Source: Pseudomonadota bacterium | GTDB lineage: Bacteria > Bdellovibrionota > UBA1018 > CAIMNF01 | Reading direction: 5' to 3' | Assembly: GCA_027486675.1 (NCBI GenBank) | Contig: JAIXOQ010000008.1 | Location: 124,001 to 188,000, forward strand | DNA length: 64,000 bases | Part shown: piece after piece, positions 17,147 through 26,413 of the stretch | Layout: every line of letters starts with the position of its first letter | Position numbering within the stretch: position 1 is the stretch's first letter | Translations under genes and position numbers: made by a program | The notes under the pieces: model-generated | Seen by the model: the letters and a program-made list of their open reading frames with translations, nothing else | The model's database searches: none | What the model was told of the DNA's origin: nothing

Positions 17147-18404
17147 GCGGCCGCTTCCGGTATCCCCGGGAGTGCGGCAGATCTTAAGTCATTTGGCGCA
17201 GAATGGATACGAGGCGTACGTAGTCGGCGGAGCTGTGCGGGACTTCTTGCTCGGTCGAAAAGTGAAAGACTTAGATTTGGTCAGTGATGCTACCCCTGAC
17301 CAAGTGGCGGAACTGTTTCCTAAGACACTTCCCATTGGAAAAGCCTTTGGGGTCATGAAGGTTGAGGCGGCCCCGGATGAGTGGGTGGAGGTTGCAACCT
17401 TTCGGTCGGATGGTGCGTATGTGGATAGTCGGCATCCTAAGTCGGTGAGTTTTGGGAGTTTAGAAGAGGACTCTTTGCGCAGAGATTTTACAATCAATGC
17501 GCTCTACTACGATTTAAAACAGCAAAGAGTTTTAGATCTACATCGAGGATTGGATGATTTGCGGGCGCGACGTCTTCAGACCGTTGGTCTAGCCATTCAA
17601 AGATTTAAAGAGGATGCCTTGCGGCTCCTTCGTGCTGTACGTATTGCCTGTGAACTTAGATTTGAGATTGCTCCAGATCTGAGGCCGGCCATCATTGAAA
17701 CCGCGCCCCTCTTAAAACGCTTGAGTGCCGAGCGCGTGTGTCAGGAGCTCGATCGAATGTGGCTTTCGGATGGTCCGGACCGAGCGCTTGAGTTGCTCAG
17801 AGAGTTCGAGTTGCTTCCTCTTCTTTTTCCGGAGTGGTGCAGTGAACCCAATTTCTTAGGAAAGTCCTTGGCCAGCGTGAAGAAATTAATGAAGGTCTCC
17901 CGAGAGGGTTTAGTGGATCTAGATCAAGCATGGACGCTTTTGTTTTTGCATTGGTATCGCAGCAGGCCCCATGCCACCCGTGCTGCAGATATTGAGATCC
18001 CATTTCGCAGGTTTAAGTTTTCGAACGAACGCAGTGATCGCATCCTAAGTACCTTGGAGCAATCGCTGAAATTTCGTGAAGCTTATTCCATGCGCGAAGC
18101 TACGTTGTATCGCTGGTTGTCTGAGCCAGACTTTGGTCGTTGGCTGCAGTTTCATCACATCGAAGCCAAGGCCGGCGACGGTAACCTTGCTGCTTACGAA
18201 TTTTGCGCAGCACTTCGGCCAGAGGCGCTGTCCAGGGCAGGGCGCCCAAAACTTCTATCGGGCGAGGATCTGAAGGATCTTGGGTTTAGTCCCGGCCCAA
18301 AGTTCTCTTCCATCTTAAAAAGGATAGAGGACTTAACCTTAGAGGGGATTATCCAAACCAAGGACGAAGCGATTGAGACCGTGCTTAGGGAGTTCGTGGG
18401 TTAG
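17130..18404 (+). CDS. CCA tRNA nucleotidyltransferase / poly(A) polymerase family protein
   Basis: This is a class II nucleotidyltransferase that adds CCA to tRNA 3' ends or, in some paralogues, poly(A) tails. The catalytic head is AYVVGGAVRDFLLGRKVKDLDL with the DLD carboxylates near residues 48-50. DSLRRDFTINALYYD and the ATP-binding RFKEDALRLLRAVR block follow. I use the ATG at 17130 (424 residues); the upstream part of the track ORF overlaps the previous gene. Sequence alone does not separate CCA-adding from poly(A) activity. No other CCA enzyme is in the window, and the length fits both. Confidence 0.88.
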   Translation: MWTPIERPLPVSPGVRQILSHLAQNGYEAYVVGGAVRDFLLGRKVKDLDLVSDATPDQVAELFPKTLPIGKAFGVMKVEAAPDEWVEVATFRSDGAYVDSRHPKSVSFGSLEEDSLRRDFTINALYYDLKQQRVLDLHRGLDDLRARRLQTVGLAIQRFKEDALRLLRAVRIACELRFEIAPDLRPAIIETAPLLKRLSAERVCQELDRMWLSDGPDRALELLREFELLPLLFPEWCSEPNFLGKSLASVKKLMKVSREGLVDLDQAWTLLFLHWYRSRPHATRAADIEIPFRRFKFSNERSDRILSTLEQSLKFREAYSMREATLYRWLSEPDFGRWLQFHHIEAKAGDGNLAAYEFCAALRPEALSRAGRPKLLSGEDLKDLGFSPGPKFSSILKRIEDLTLEGIIQTKDEAIETVLREFVG

Positions 18405-18454
18405 GTCTTAGTTCTTCTTTAAAATTGGCTCAGTGTGGGGCTAAGATCCTCGGC

Positions 18455-19588
18455 ATGAAGTCCATTTTACCGACTCTTCGGGGATTGGCTTTGGGTTTAG
18501 CTTTAGCTTTATCAATTGCCCCCGCCTTCGGTGGACCGACCAAGAGTCGCCCTCTCAAGATCGTAATCGACCCTGGCTACAGCATGACCGTGAACGGAGT
18601 CCAGCATTTTGGGGCGTTCACCGAGCTACATCGGGAAAGCCTCTTAGGCATCTACAGAACTGAATCTTTCCTCTATGCGGTGGATCACACGGGCTTATTA
18701 TCGATACTGGCTCAACTTCCTAAGAAAGACTCTCATGCGGGGTTGGTGACTCTCTATAAGGCAGCGGAGACCCCTGATTTGCAGGCTCTTTACGCAGAAG
18801 GCGCGATTCAGAATCGCTACCAGGCTTATGTAGTGGACGTTCGCTATCCCGATGAGTCTGTGTTTCGGCAGGAGTTTCTATTTGAAATCGACCCTGCGGA
18901 TTCGACGAGCGTCTTTATCATAGAGCCGGAGTGGTTAAGCGCGTCCATGCGTCAGGGTCTACAGGAATACACTTTAGATTCTGATATGACCTGGGGTGAA
19001 GGTGGCTATAAAGCCCTTCTTCTAGATCACATATATAAATCAGGCAGCACCCATTTGCCCGTGGTGATCGATGAACCTAAATCTAAGGAAATGAACTCAT
19101 ATAAGCCCCCTCACCTCCCACTTGGACTCAAAAGGACTCCCTTGGTAAGTTATGCCTCTGCCTGGCAAGACGCTCACGCGGGGTATATTGCCAATCTCAA
19201 TAGCCTGCACGACAAGCTGAGGAAAGACGCGAGTCATTTTGACCAAGGGATTCACTTGCGCTGGGATGATCTTGACCTGCAGGCAGACAAGGCAAAAGTT
19301 AAGAAAACGGATCATTCTTTTGTCGAGTATCTGGCTTACTTGAAGGTACGGGACAAAATAACAACAAAACAGCTCAGCCGTTTGATGCAGGCCTTAGCTT
19401 TAACTGCGCAGGGGAAAGAGGTAGAAGTAGAATCAACCGGCCGTAAGGTTTGGGCGGTGATTTTATCCAAGTGGCGTGACGGTCATGAAAGTTCATTCAA
19501 GGTGGGGATTTTTCAGGGACTTGTACTGCATGCATGCTCGATTTTTGGCGATCATTCAAGATGGATCAATGACGCGAGGAACCTCTAA
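18455..19588 (+). CDS. Secreted protein of unknown function
   Basis: The ATG at 18455 begins a clean signal peptide (GLALGLALALSIAPAFG), giving 377 residues; the track start at 18425 only adds residues ahead of it. Right after the signal is KIVIDPGYS, reminiscent of the IDPGHGG motif that begins amidase_3 peptidoglycan amidases. The zinc-binding His is replaced by Tyr and I cannot find the other ligands, so I do not call it an amidase. The rest is mixed and ends in a Cys-containing tail. It may be a degenerate relative or the likeness may be chance. It has no close operon partner. Confidence 0.65.
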   Translation: MKSILPTLRGLALGLALALSIAPAFGGPTKSRPLKIVIDPGYSMTVNGVQHFGAFTELHRESLLGIYRTESFLYAVDHTGLLSILAQLPKKDSHAGLVTLYKAAETPDLQALYAEGAIQNRYQAYVVDVRYPDESVFRQEFLFEIDPADSTSVFIIEPEWLSASMRQGLQEYTLDSDMTWGEGGYKALLLDHIYKSGSTHLPVVIDEPKSKEMNSYKPPHLPLGLKRTPLVSYASAWQDAHAGYIANLNSLHDKLRKDASHFDQGIHLRWDDLDLQADKAKVKKTDHSFVEYLAYLKVRDKITTKQLSRLMQALALTAQGKEVEVESTGRKVWAVILSKWRDGHESSFKVGIFQGLVLHACSIFGDHSRWINDARNL

Positions 19589-19600
19589 GTACAGCTCAGG

Positions 19601-21007
19601 TTAAACCGACCCTTCTGGCGGCTTAAAATCTTCTGGGCAATCTACAACAAGAGTCTTGTTCTGTGAGTATTGCACCTCAGTCGAACCTGGAATTCTCTTA
19701 ACGTGTTTTCTAAACGTGTAGTCGACCTCAGTTTTTCCCCAGCCTCGGCCACCGCTATAAAATAGCGTTAAGCGCGCTGCTAAAATAAGTGTCTCAAGAG
19801 AAGCAGATTTCCCCGGTGGAAGCCGGATAATGGTGTGCGCACTGGGTCGACCCTTCACGTGAAACCAAAGATCGTTTCCTCGTGCGACTTTCAATGTGAT
19901 TTCAAGGTTCTCGGCTGAATTCCGTCCCGTTTGAATCAGAAATCCTTCCAGACTGAGTGACATCCTTCCTGCTTGAGTTGCTTGCTCTGCGCCAACACTT
20001 GATTTGGGCGCGCGTTCAAAAGGGGCAAGGGCTTGATAGTCGAGTGATCCAATCGCAGCGAGAGCCACAATCTTTTCTTCGATCCTCTTTAAGGATTCGT
20101 TCCAGAGTGTTCTCTTTTCGAGGTGCTCCATTTCACCGCGGGCTGCCTTTTTCGCACGATCAAAATACCGTTTGAGATGCGCTCGAGCATCGCCCCAGGA
20201 TTCATGCACTGGGACAAAATCTTCCCCGCAAACAAAATACTTTTTTCCCGTCCGCTCAACGATGAGCGGCCCGGTGTAGAGCCATCCCTGAAGCAGATGA
20301 CCAAAACGCGAATCATCGTCAGGATTTACGTTCTTTTGTTTTGGCACTTCGAGGGATGCGATGCGTTTTTTTAGGCTTGTTGCCTCTTGGCTCAAACGAC
20401 CGAGCAAGAAATTTCTACGGACTGTGAATTCACTTTCTCTGATGCCGACTTCACATTGGTTGCCATGAGTCTCAGCGGATTGCACAAGCGTCTCGCGCAC
20501 CGCAAGCTCGGGACCCACACGGCTCTCGGGTGGAAACGGAGTCGGAAGTGCCGCAAAAGTGTGAATGATCGATCCCACACGCATCAGGACTGCATTTCGT
20601 TTTGCGGGAATGAGGGACACCCAAAGATCTACTGGATCCGTTTTGTTCCCGAAAGACAGCAATACCCACCGTTCACCTCCGAGAGCCTCCATCTTAAGCA
20701 GTGGGAGCCCTTCGAGTTCTTTTCTTAAATGCAGGTCCAGGGAATGGTTCGGGGCATTCAAGGCGGGCTTCATGGGCGGGTGGGAAGGCGCAAGATGTAA
20801 TCCACACCTGAGCCCATCTAGGCTTAGAATGAGGGCTTTTTGGGTCTTTCCAGCGCGCAGATCAAACATCCACTCCGACCTGAGGTAGCCATTTTTAGCA
20901 AATGCACGCAGAGGTACTCGAACTCTTTCAAGCCTTGCTCCCACGAGCTCGCCGTTCAGCTTAGGGATAAGAATCGCAAGTTCCTGCCAAGTTAAGATCG
21001 GGTACAC
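19601..21007 (-). CDS. RqcH/NFACT family protein (ribosome-associated quality control)
   Basis: NFACT proteins (RqcH, FbpA, NEMF) bind 50S-peptidyl-tRNA complexes and add alanine tails to stalled chains. The N-terminal NFACT-N block is recognisable (LNGELVGARLERV, LRKELEGLPLLKMEALG). A coiled-coil middle follows (LKKRIASLE, FDRAKKAARGEMEHLEK), and the C-terminal NFACT-R domain has NDLWFHVKGRPSAHTIIR and VDYTFRKHVKRIPGS. The GTG at 21007 gives 468 residues. The track extends to 21229 through pepP, and an ATG at 21070 is an alternative. The protein is shorter than B. subtilis RqcH (~570), and the DR pair needed for tailing appears as Glu-Arg (GGERW). Confidence 0.85.
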   Translation of the reverse strand: MYPILTWQELAILIPKLNGELVGARLERVRVPLRAFAKNGYLRSEWMFDLRAGKTQKALILSLDGLRCGLHLAPSHPPMKPALNAPNHSLDLHLRKELEGLPLLKMEALGGERWVLLSFGNKTDPVDLWVSLIPAKRNAVLMRVGSIIHTFAALPTPFPPESRVGPELAVRETLVQSAETHGNQCEVGIRESEFTVRRNFLLGRLSQEATSLKKRIASLEVPKQKNVNPDDDSRFGHLLQGWLYTGPLIVERTGKKYFVCGEDFVPVHESWGDARAHLKRYFDRAKKAARGEMEHLEKRTLWNESLKRIEEKIVALAAIGSLDYQALAPFERAPKSSVGAEQATQAGRMSLSLEGFLIQTGRNSAENLEITLKVARGNDLWFHVKGRPSAHTIIRLPPGKSASLETLILAARLTLFYSGGRGWGKTEVDYTFRKHVKRIPGSTEVQYSQNKTLVVDCPEDFKPPEGSV

Positions 21008-21068
21008 AAAGATAGTCGTATCCTGTCTGGTTTGCCGGGGGTAGCGAAAGCAGGTAGCCTCACAGGTC

Positions 21069-22802
21069 ATGTCCCATTCGGTAGTGAAAGCACAAGAAGC
21101 TCTTAAGCTTGAGTTGGCCTCTCGGGGTCTTAAGGTGGCGATCGTTCCATGCTCAGATGGGTACTTAAGTGAATACACAGAGTATAAAAACAATCTGCGT
21201 ATATTGCTCACGGGCTTTACCGGTTCCATGGGGGATGCGCTTTATTTTGCTGACGATAACCGAGCAGAGCTTTTTGTCGATGGCCGTTACCATTTGCAAG
21301 CTGACCAAGAGTGCGAAGGCTTGCCGGTGCATATCCACAGACTGGATAATCAAGCGGGAATTGAATCTGCCGTCCTCAATCGCATCATCAAATCGGGTGC
21401 CAAAGAAGTGCTCGCTCCTCGCGGTCGACTTCCGTTCTCGTTCTTGCGCAGGCTGGAGACTGCAGGTGTCAGCGTCACGCATTTTAGTTCCAATGCATTT
21501 CTAAAATCCCAAGGTGTTGGTGCGTCATTAGGTCGCTTAGAATTCCGTGCCTTAAGCCCTGATATTGTCGGCACGACACCTGAGGCGCAGCTTAAGCGTC
21601 TGAGAGCGGCGATCGCGGCTCAGCATAGCCCAGATTCGTTGTTCGTCGCGATCCGTGGGGACGATGTTGCTTACTTGCTCGCATCCAGGTCACATGGGAT
21701 GGCCCAACAAACTTCGATCTTAGGCGCTCTCGTAGTCACGCGCCATTCAGCTTGGTTGCTCCTCGATTCCTCCATTGAGTACGATCGATTGCCGCAGGAA
21801 TGGGAAAGAGCTGGCTACCGAATTGCAAAATCTAGAGAGGAACTCTTAAAGGGAATCGCTTCCGAAAAAGTGTCGCATATCCTCTTTCATCCGAATTACA
21901 TGAATGGATTGTGGCCACATGTATTGCAGTCTCAGTTTCCAGAAGCGAAACAGGCGAGCTTCGAAGATCTGATTTCATGGCGGACAAAAAAAACGAAAGA
22001 AGAATTAAATGCGATCCGCGATTCATTTCTACGGAGTAGCCGTGCCATTGCAAAGACCTTGAGGTACGGGATCTCTGAGGGGACGAATTTAAGTGAGCAC
22101 AGTCTTGCAGAGTCGATTTCGGCTGAGTACCAAGCTGAAGGCGCTATGGATCTTTCTTTTAAGACCATTTCGGGCTTTGGGGCAAACGCGGCAGTGGTTC
22201 ACTACAACAAAAATTCCAAAGATGTATACGCCCGCCCAGGTGAGTTCGTTCTGCTGGATAGCGGCGCTTACTACTCTTCAGGATTTGCTACCGATTGCAC
22301 GCGTGGATTTGCTGTGCGCGGAAAGAGCCCGGAGGCTTGGCAAACCAAGATGTATACCACTTGCCTCAAAGCGGCGATTCAAGTTTTCTTACGAAAAATT
22401 CCCACCGATTGGGACGGTAAAGCCGTGGATGCATTTGTTCGCGGCGCAGTTAAAGCTCAAGGCTATGACTACCTCCATGGCACAGGCCATGGTGTAGGAA
22501 TCCTTGTGCACGAAGAGGGCATTCGTTTTTCTCCCGCCTCAACTTTTGGTCTGACCGATCAAGCGGTCGTGTCTGTTGAGCCAGGAATCTATATTGAGGG
22601 TCAGGGCGGAGTGCGCGTTGAAAACGTTGTTGCCCTCCACCAAGACACCGACGGCTATCGTTTTGAGAATTTAGTTTTTGTTGGTTATGACTGGTCCTTA
22701 GTGGACTTGGCTGCGCTAACTGAGGAAGAGTCCCGCTATCTGAAGTCCTATGAAGCGCGATGTCAGGAATTAGGGACAGCGATCACAGCGTGTCCTCTGT
22801 GA
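21069..22802 (+). CDS. Xaa-Pro aminopeptidase (M24B)
   Basis: This is a cytosolic metallopeptidase that removes N-terminal residues before proline. The 577-residue length fits the large M24B form with two creatinase-like N-terminal domains followed by the pita-bread catalytic domain. Metal ligands are visible: LLDSGAYYSSGFATDCTRG (two Asp), HGTGHGVGILVHEEG (His), and VSVEPGIYIEGQGGVRVEN (two Glu). It diverges from the NFACT gene with about 60 bases between starts, and is followed after 13 bases by the rRNA methyltransferase gene. Confidence 0.93.
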   Translation: MSHSVVKAQEALKLELASRGLKVAIVPCSDGYLSEYTEYKNNLRILLTGFTGSMGDALYFADDNRAELFVDGRYHLQADQECEGLPVHIHRLDNQAGIESAVLNRIIKSGAKEVLAPRGRLPFSFLRRLETAGVSVTHFSSNAFLKSQGVGASLGRLEFRALSPDIVGTTPEAQLKRLRAAIAAQHSPDSLFVAIRGDDVAYLLASRSHGMAQQTSILGALVVTRHSAWLLLDSSIEYDRLPQEWERAGYRIAKSREELLKGIASEKVSHILFHPNYMNGLWPHVLQSQFPEAKQASFEDLISWRTKKTKEELNAIRDSFLRSSRAIAKTLRYGISEGTNLSEHSLAESISAEYQAEGAMDLSFKTISGFGANAAVVHYNKNSKDVYARPGEFVLLDSGAYYSSGFATDCTRGFAVRGKSPEAWQTKMYTTCLKAAIQVFLRKIPTDWDGKAVDAFVRGAVKAQGYDYLHGTGHGVGILVHEEGIRFSPASTFGLTDQAVVSVEPGIYIEGQGGVRVENVVALHQDTDGYRFENLVFVGYDWSLVDLAALTEEESRYLKSYEARCQELGTAITACPL

Positions 22803-22815
22803 GTAAGGTAAATTT

Positions 22816-24117
22816 ATGAAGCAGTGGAGATTGAAAGCTAAAGAAGAGCGTCGTTTTATCAATGGGCACCCCTGGGTATTTTCGAACGAGCTTCAGAACG
22901 TAGATGGCATTGCAGCCTCCGGAGAGTGGATTGAACTCTGTCGCGCAAGTGGTGAGGTTGTTGCTCGTGGCTTTGCCAATTCTCACTCTTTGATTGCATT
23001 TCGCGAAGGTAGCCGCGATGTTGCCGACACACTGCAACCAACCGATCAAAAGTTTTGGCGTAAAAAGCTGAAAATCGCTTTTCAGAATCGCCAAGCGATG
23101 GGCTTAGGAAATGACTCCTTTCGCTGGTTGTTTGGCGAGGCGGATGGCACTCCAGGCCTCATTTTAGACGCCTACTTAACGACGAGCGGTCGCAGAGTCC
23201 TCGTGGGCCAGCTCCAGGCAGCGGCTGCAGATCACTTTTCGACAACACTTCTAGAAGCCATTGAAAATGAAAGCACCGCCCTTTGGCCAAATTCAGAAGT
23301 CGCAATCGTCCTGCGTCGCGATTCAAATGCACGTGAGCGTGAGGGCCTTGAAAAATTAGAGCCCCTGAAAGCTGGCGCTTCTATACAAGAAAAGGAACAG
23401 CTGATTGTTTCTGGAGTCGTGATTGAATGCGATCCGGCAGCAGGTCAGAAAACAGGGCTTTTCTTAGATCATCAAGCGAACCGCGAAACCTTGGGGCGTT
23501 TGATTTCAGCGCGTGGGCAGAAAGAGGTCACTGTCTTAGATTTGTTCAGCTATGTAGGGCAGTGGACTGCACATTTGATTAAAAATAATCAGGGGTCTTT
23601 ATCCAACGTGATGCTCTGTGATTCTTCCTCTTCGGCACTCGCGTTCGCTCGTGGGAATTTAGGAACACCTGATGGTGTAAAAGTAGAGACGCAGACGCTC
23701 GATTTACTTGCTGACTGGCCGGATTACCTAAAGACCAGGAAATTTGACATTGTCATTTGTGATCCTCCCGCGCTCATTAAAAGCCGCAAGCACCACACGG
23801 TTGGTATGCAGGCTTATGTTCAAGTCTTTCGGCGTGCGATGCAGTGCGTCAGAGACGATGGACTTCTTGTCGCTTCCAGTTGTTCTCAGTTACTCAGCCA
23901 AGAAGACTTTGATCTTGCGCTCGCCAAGGCTGAACGACGTTCTGGTGGACGATTTGCAACTGTTGCGGTGGGGAGCCAGGGCGCTGACCATCCAGTTCCG
24001 GTGCGATTCCCAGAAGCACGCTACTTAAAGTGTGCTTACCTCTCTCGGGTCGGTTCGTTCACAGTGGCGGAGGTGCCGGCGGCATCTCGTCAAACGGGTT
24101 CGACTCGGACTTCTTAG
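22816..24117 (+). CDS. rlmI: Class I rRNA large subunit methyltransferase, RlmI type
   Basis: RlmI makes m5C in 23S rRNA. The 433-residue protein has an N-terminal PUA-like domain (HPWVFSNEL near residue 18), a middle EEHD-like domain (FGEADGTPGLILD), and a SAM-binding domain with ECDPAAGQKTGLFLDHQ and VLDLFSYVGQWTAHL. The catalytic DPPALIKSRK motif and a downstream SCSQLLS Cys follow. The last 59 bases overlap the convergent gene at 24059, and the C-terminal tail after about residue 415 is poorly conserved in appearance. The exact modified base is inferred from the family. Confidence 0.88.
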   Translation: MKQWRLKAKEERRFINGHPWVFSNELQNVDGIAASGEWIELCRASGEVVARGFANSHSLIAFREGSRDVADTLQPTDQKFWRKKLKIAFQNRQAMGLGNDSFRWLFGEADGTPGLILDAYLTTSGRRVLVGQLQAAAADHFSTTLLEAIENESTALWPNSEVAIVLRRDSNAREREGLEKLEPLKAGASIQEKEQLIVSGVVIECDPAAGQKTGLFLDHQANRETLGRLISARGQKEVTVLDLFSYVGQWTAHLIKNNQGSLSNVMLCDSSSSALAFARGNLGTPDGVKVETQTLDLLADWPDYLKTRKFDIVICDPPALIKSRKHHTVGMQAYVQVFRRAMQCVRDDGLLVASSCSQLLSQEDFDLALAKAERRSGGRFATVAVGSQGADHPVPVRFPEARYLKCAYLSRVGSFTVAEVPAASRQTGSTRTS

Positions 24118-25417
24118 GAGTAGCTTCAGGCACCGCTTCAGGAGCTGGCGCTAGTTCTGGGATTGGCTCTGGGGCGACCGGAGGTGCCGTCGTCACTGCA
24201 GCCGGTGGAGCGGCCTCGGTTGCAGGCACAGGATCCACTGGAGGTGCCTCTTCCGGTGGAAGAAGCTCCGGAAATTCCTCAGTCTTTCCCTTGAGGATTT
24301 CGGTCTTTGAACTGGTGGTCCCGTCGTCTGGAGCCAGGTCTGGGTCCACAGGGAGAGCGTTCGAATTCTTGGGTGCGACGCGTTGAATTTCCGATTCGAG
24401 GGTCTCGAGCTGCAGGAGTTCTGAGGCCTCTTGCTCTCCTACCGTTTGCCCAGGATCCACTTGGTCTAAGTCATCCATGGTTTTTACGGGATTACGATCT
24501 TGGATCAAACTCTGAAGACGAGTCGGGGATCTGAAGTCTTTTAAGTCGGTGAGTGCGACGAGTTCAGCTCCTTGGGTGAGCGGGTGTTGCACGGAGAGTA
24601 CAAGTGCGCTCGAGTAGCGTTCATTCGCTTCAAGGACGATCAATTCGACATCGACGATGAAATCTTTCGCTGATATTTCCTCGTTCGCTATTGCGTCTCG
24701 CTTTTGATAATGGCGAAGAACCATCCCAGGTTTCAAGCCGTCGGCAGTGCCGGCGTCCACGATGATCACGTGCCCTTCTGTGCCCAGTCTTGGAAGTGCC
24801 GGATCATCAGGCAGGATTGCGCTTGCCTCTAAGGCCTGAGATGCAGCAATGGGATTTGGAATCGTAAGTTCGGGGAGGGCATTTAAAATGACAGCTCCTC
24901 TGCGAATGGGGCGGTTCAATTCTATGATGCTTCCTATGAATTTTTGATCCCGCACACCGACAATTTTTACTTTTCCGTAGATGGGATGCATGTATCCGGA
25001 TCGGCCGTCACGATCCGAGGAAATGGACAACACTTGTTCGCCAACATCATAGATGCTACCCACCTGCATCGGCTCATTGGGTTCGATGAAGACCGTGTCT
25101 CCTAAGAATAATAATTTATGATCACTTCTTGCAGTAGTGACTTCACCCACAATCGGCAGTCGCTCCGGGGCGACGATGAAGGTTCTTCCAACACGGTTGG
25201 GGACCTTCTTTTGCACCTTACTGCGTCGGTCAAAACCATCAGGGTCCACCTGTGCCGATTTTTTAAACGAGAATGTTTCCCACGTTTGTTTGGGGAGCAC
25301 CTTCCATTCGGTGGGGCGATTTGTCCAACGCGTTTTTGAAACCGGAATCGAATCGCCAGCGGATGCGTAGAGTGCGGGTACAAAAAAGAGTGCTACAAGC
25401 TGCGAGGTTCTTTTCAT
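24059..25417 (-). CDS. Periplasmic protein with Pro/Glu-rich tail, unknown function
   Basis: This 452-residue protein has an N-terminal signal peptide (LVALFFVPALYASAGD). Residues ~60-330 contain repeated beta-rich segments (VGSIYDVGEQVLSI, TADGLKPGMVLRHY, and a GVRDQKFIGSIIEL stretch) that resemble short barrel or SAF-like folds. The last ~110 residues are Pro/Glu/Ala-rich and look disordered. In related envelope proteins such tails span the periplasm; that role is inferred. It starts in an ATGA overlap with the upstream TPR lipoprotein, so the two are coupled. The Gly-rich 118-residue ORF on the plus strand here is a shadow of the Pro-rich tail. Confidence 0.75.
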   Translation of the reverse strand: MKRTSQLVALFFVPALYASAGDSIPVSKTRWTNRPTEWKVLPKQTWETFSFKKSAQVDPDGFDRRSKVQKKVPNRVGRTFIVAPERLPIVGEVTTARSDHKLLFLGDTVFIEPNEPMQVGSIYDVGEQVLSISSDRDGRSGYMHPIYGKVKIVGVRDQKFIGSIIELNRPIRRGAVILNALPELTIPNPIAASQALEASAILPDDPALPRLGTEGHVIIVDAGTADGLKPGMVLRHYQKRDAIANEEISAKDFIVDVELIVLEANERYSSALVLSVQHPLTQGAELVALTDLKDFRSPTRLQSLIQDRNPVKTMDDLDQVDPGQTVGEQEASELLQLETLESEIQRVAPKNSNALPVDPDLAPDDGTTSSKTEILKGKTEEFPELLPPEEAPPVDPVPATEAAPPAAVTTAPPVAPEPIPELAPAPEAVPEATPKKSESNPFDEMPPAPPPL

Positions 25418-26136
25418 TCCGGTTCTCCCTCGTCAAAATCGTTGATTGCAGGAATCCTCGGCGTACTTGGAATATTCGGGGTTTCTGGTGGTGAGACCTT
25501 AGTTTTTTCAACGACTTTATAGCTTTGTGGTTCGAGGCCTGCATGCGGAAATTTATTCTGTAGCTTTTGACGTGCATCACTCGCCGCGACTGGGTCTGAA
25601 GCAGCATCTGCTGCTGCTGCATAATGATTGAGGGCTTCCGGAATGACGGCAGAATTTGGGTACGTCATAAAAAGTTTGTCCCACTCCTTCAGGGCAAGTC
25701 GGTACTCTCCGAGCTCCGCGTGCGCCGAAGCGGTCAAATGCAAAGCTCTCGGTGTCAGTGGGGACTGAGAGTGATCGTGAACAAAAGCGCTCATTTCGCT
25801 AATGACGTCGGGATATCGTTTTGCATTCCAAAGGATGAGGCCTTCACGGTACCGATCAGTGACATCATCCTGAAGAATTGTTTTTGCGCGAAAGGAAGCA
25901 GCAGGTGCTGCCGTAATGACTGCCGTTTCAGGAGCTTTGACTGGGCCCTTGTTCTCAAGTCGTTCGTTCAGTACCGCAATTTGCGTCTGATTTTCATCGA
26001 GCTTTTGCTGAAAAACTGCGACCTTTTTTTCTAGGTCCTCCACGTATTCCTTGGTGTAGATGGGTTCCTTCTTTTCCGGGGCGGAAGCACAACTGACTAA
26101 GGAAAGGGCTAGGCCAAGGCCTACGAATCTTCTCAT
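25414..26136 (-). CDS. TPR lipoprotein, CpoB/YbgF-like
   Basis: This 240-residue lipoprotein (lipobox LVSC at about residues 13-16) has a coiled coil from ~30 to 65 (YVEDLEKKVAVFQQKLDENQTQIAVL). TPR-like helices around residues 95-180 (YREGLILWNAKRYPDVISEMSAFV) follow. The coiled coil plus TPR layout is that of CpoB/YbgF, which links the Tol-Pal system to wall synthesis. The sequence is divergent and no tol genes are nearby, so this is a family-level guess. It is co-transcribed with the downstream gene at 24059. The tail is Pro-rich. Confidence 0.7.
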   Translation of the reverse strand: MRRFVGLGLALSLVSCASAPEKKEPIYTKEYVEDLEKKVAVFQQKLDENQTQIAVLNERLENKGPVKAPETAVITAAPAASFRAKTILQDDVTDRYREGLILWNAKRYPDVISEMSAFVHDHSQSPLTPRALHLTASAHAELGEYRLALKEWDKLFMTYPNSAVIPEALNHYAAAADAASDPVAASDARQKLQNKFPHAGLEPQSYKVVEKTKVSPPETPNIPSTPRIPAINDFDEGEPE

Positions 26137-26159
26137 GAGTATAGGATAATAGAATTTCT

Positions 26160-26402
26160 ATGAGCACACCTGCTGTCCTGAGCGTCAGGACTCGAACACT
26201 GAAAGAGGATTCCGCCCTTTTCTACCATCTCTTGGAAGGACATGAGGGGCTGGTATCGGTATCAACTCTTGAGCCATCAAAAGGTCTCCCGTACAGAGAC
26301 GTTGAACTTTTGGTCGCTCCCACGGAGTTTGATGACCTGATGGATCTCCTGAAGGACTGGCCATTTGTGACTGTGCTATCCGTTGGCACGCCAATCGCTT
26401 GA
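26160..26402 (+). CDS. Small protein, DUF4911-like
   Basis: This 80-residue soluble protein has the pattern of short DUF4911 proteins: a helix with an EGHEGLVSVSTLEP-type turn near residues 26-40, followed by VELLVAPTEFDDLMDLL. The match is by eye and moderate. Its stop overlaps a possible TTG start of the membrane protein gene, so they probably form a unit. It diverges from the TPR lipoprotein gene across 23 bases. Function is unknown. Confidence 0.55.
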   Translation: MSTPAVLSVRTRTLKEDSALFYHLLEGHEGLVSVSTLEPSKGLPYRDVELLVAPTEFDDLMDLLKDWPFVTVLSVGTPIA

Positions 26403-26413
26403 CTTCAGTCCGT

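Noticed and set aside
20387-20728. 113-residue ORF antisense to the NFACT gene
   Set aside because: It is contained in the coding frame of a clear NFACT family protein and has no recognisable domain.
24030-24386. 118-residue Gly/Ser-rich plus-strand ORF
   Set aside because: It is the antisense of the Pro/Ala-rich tail of the gene at 24059; the low-complexity Gly-rich product is the expected reverse-complement artefact.
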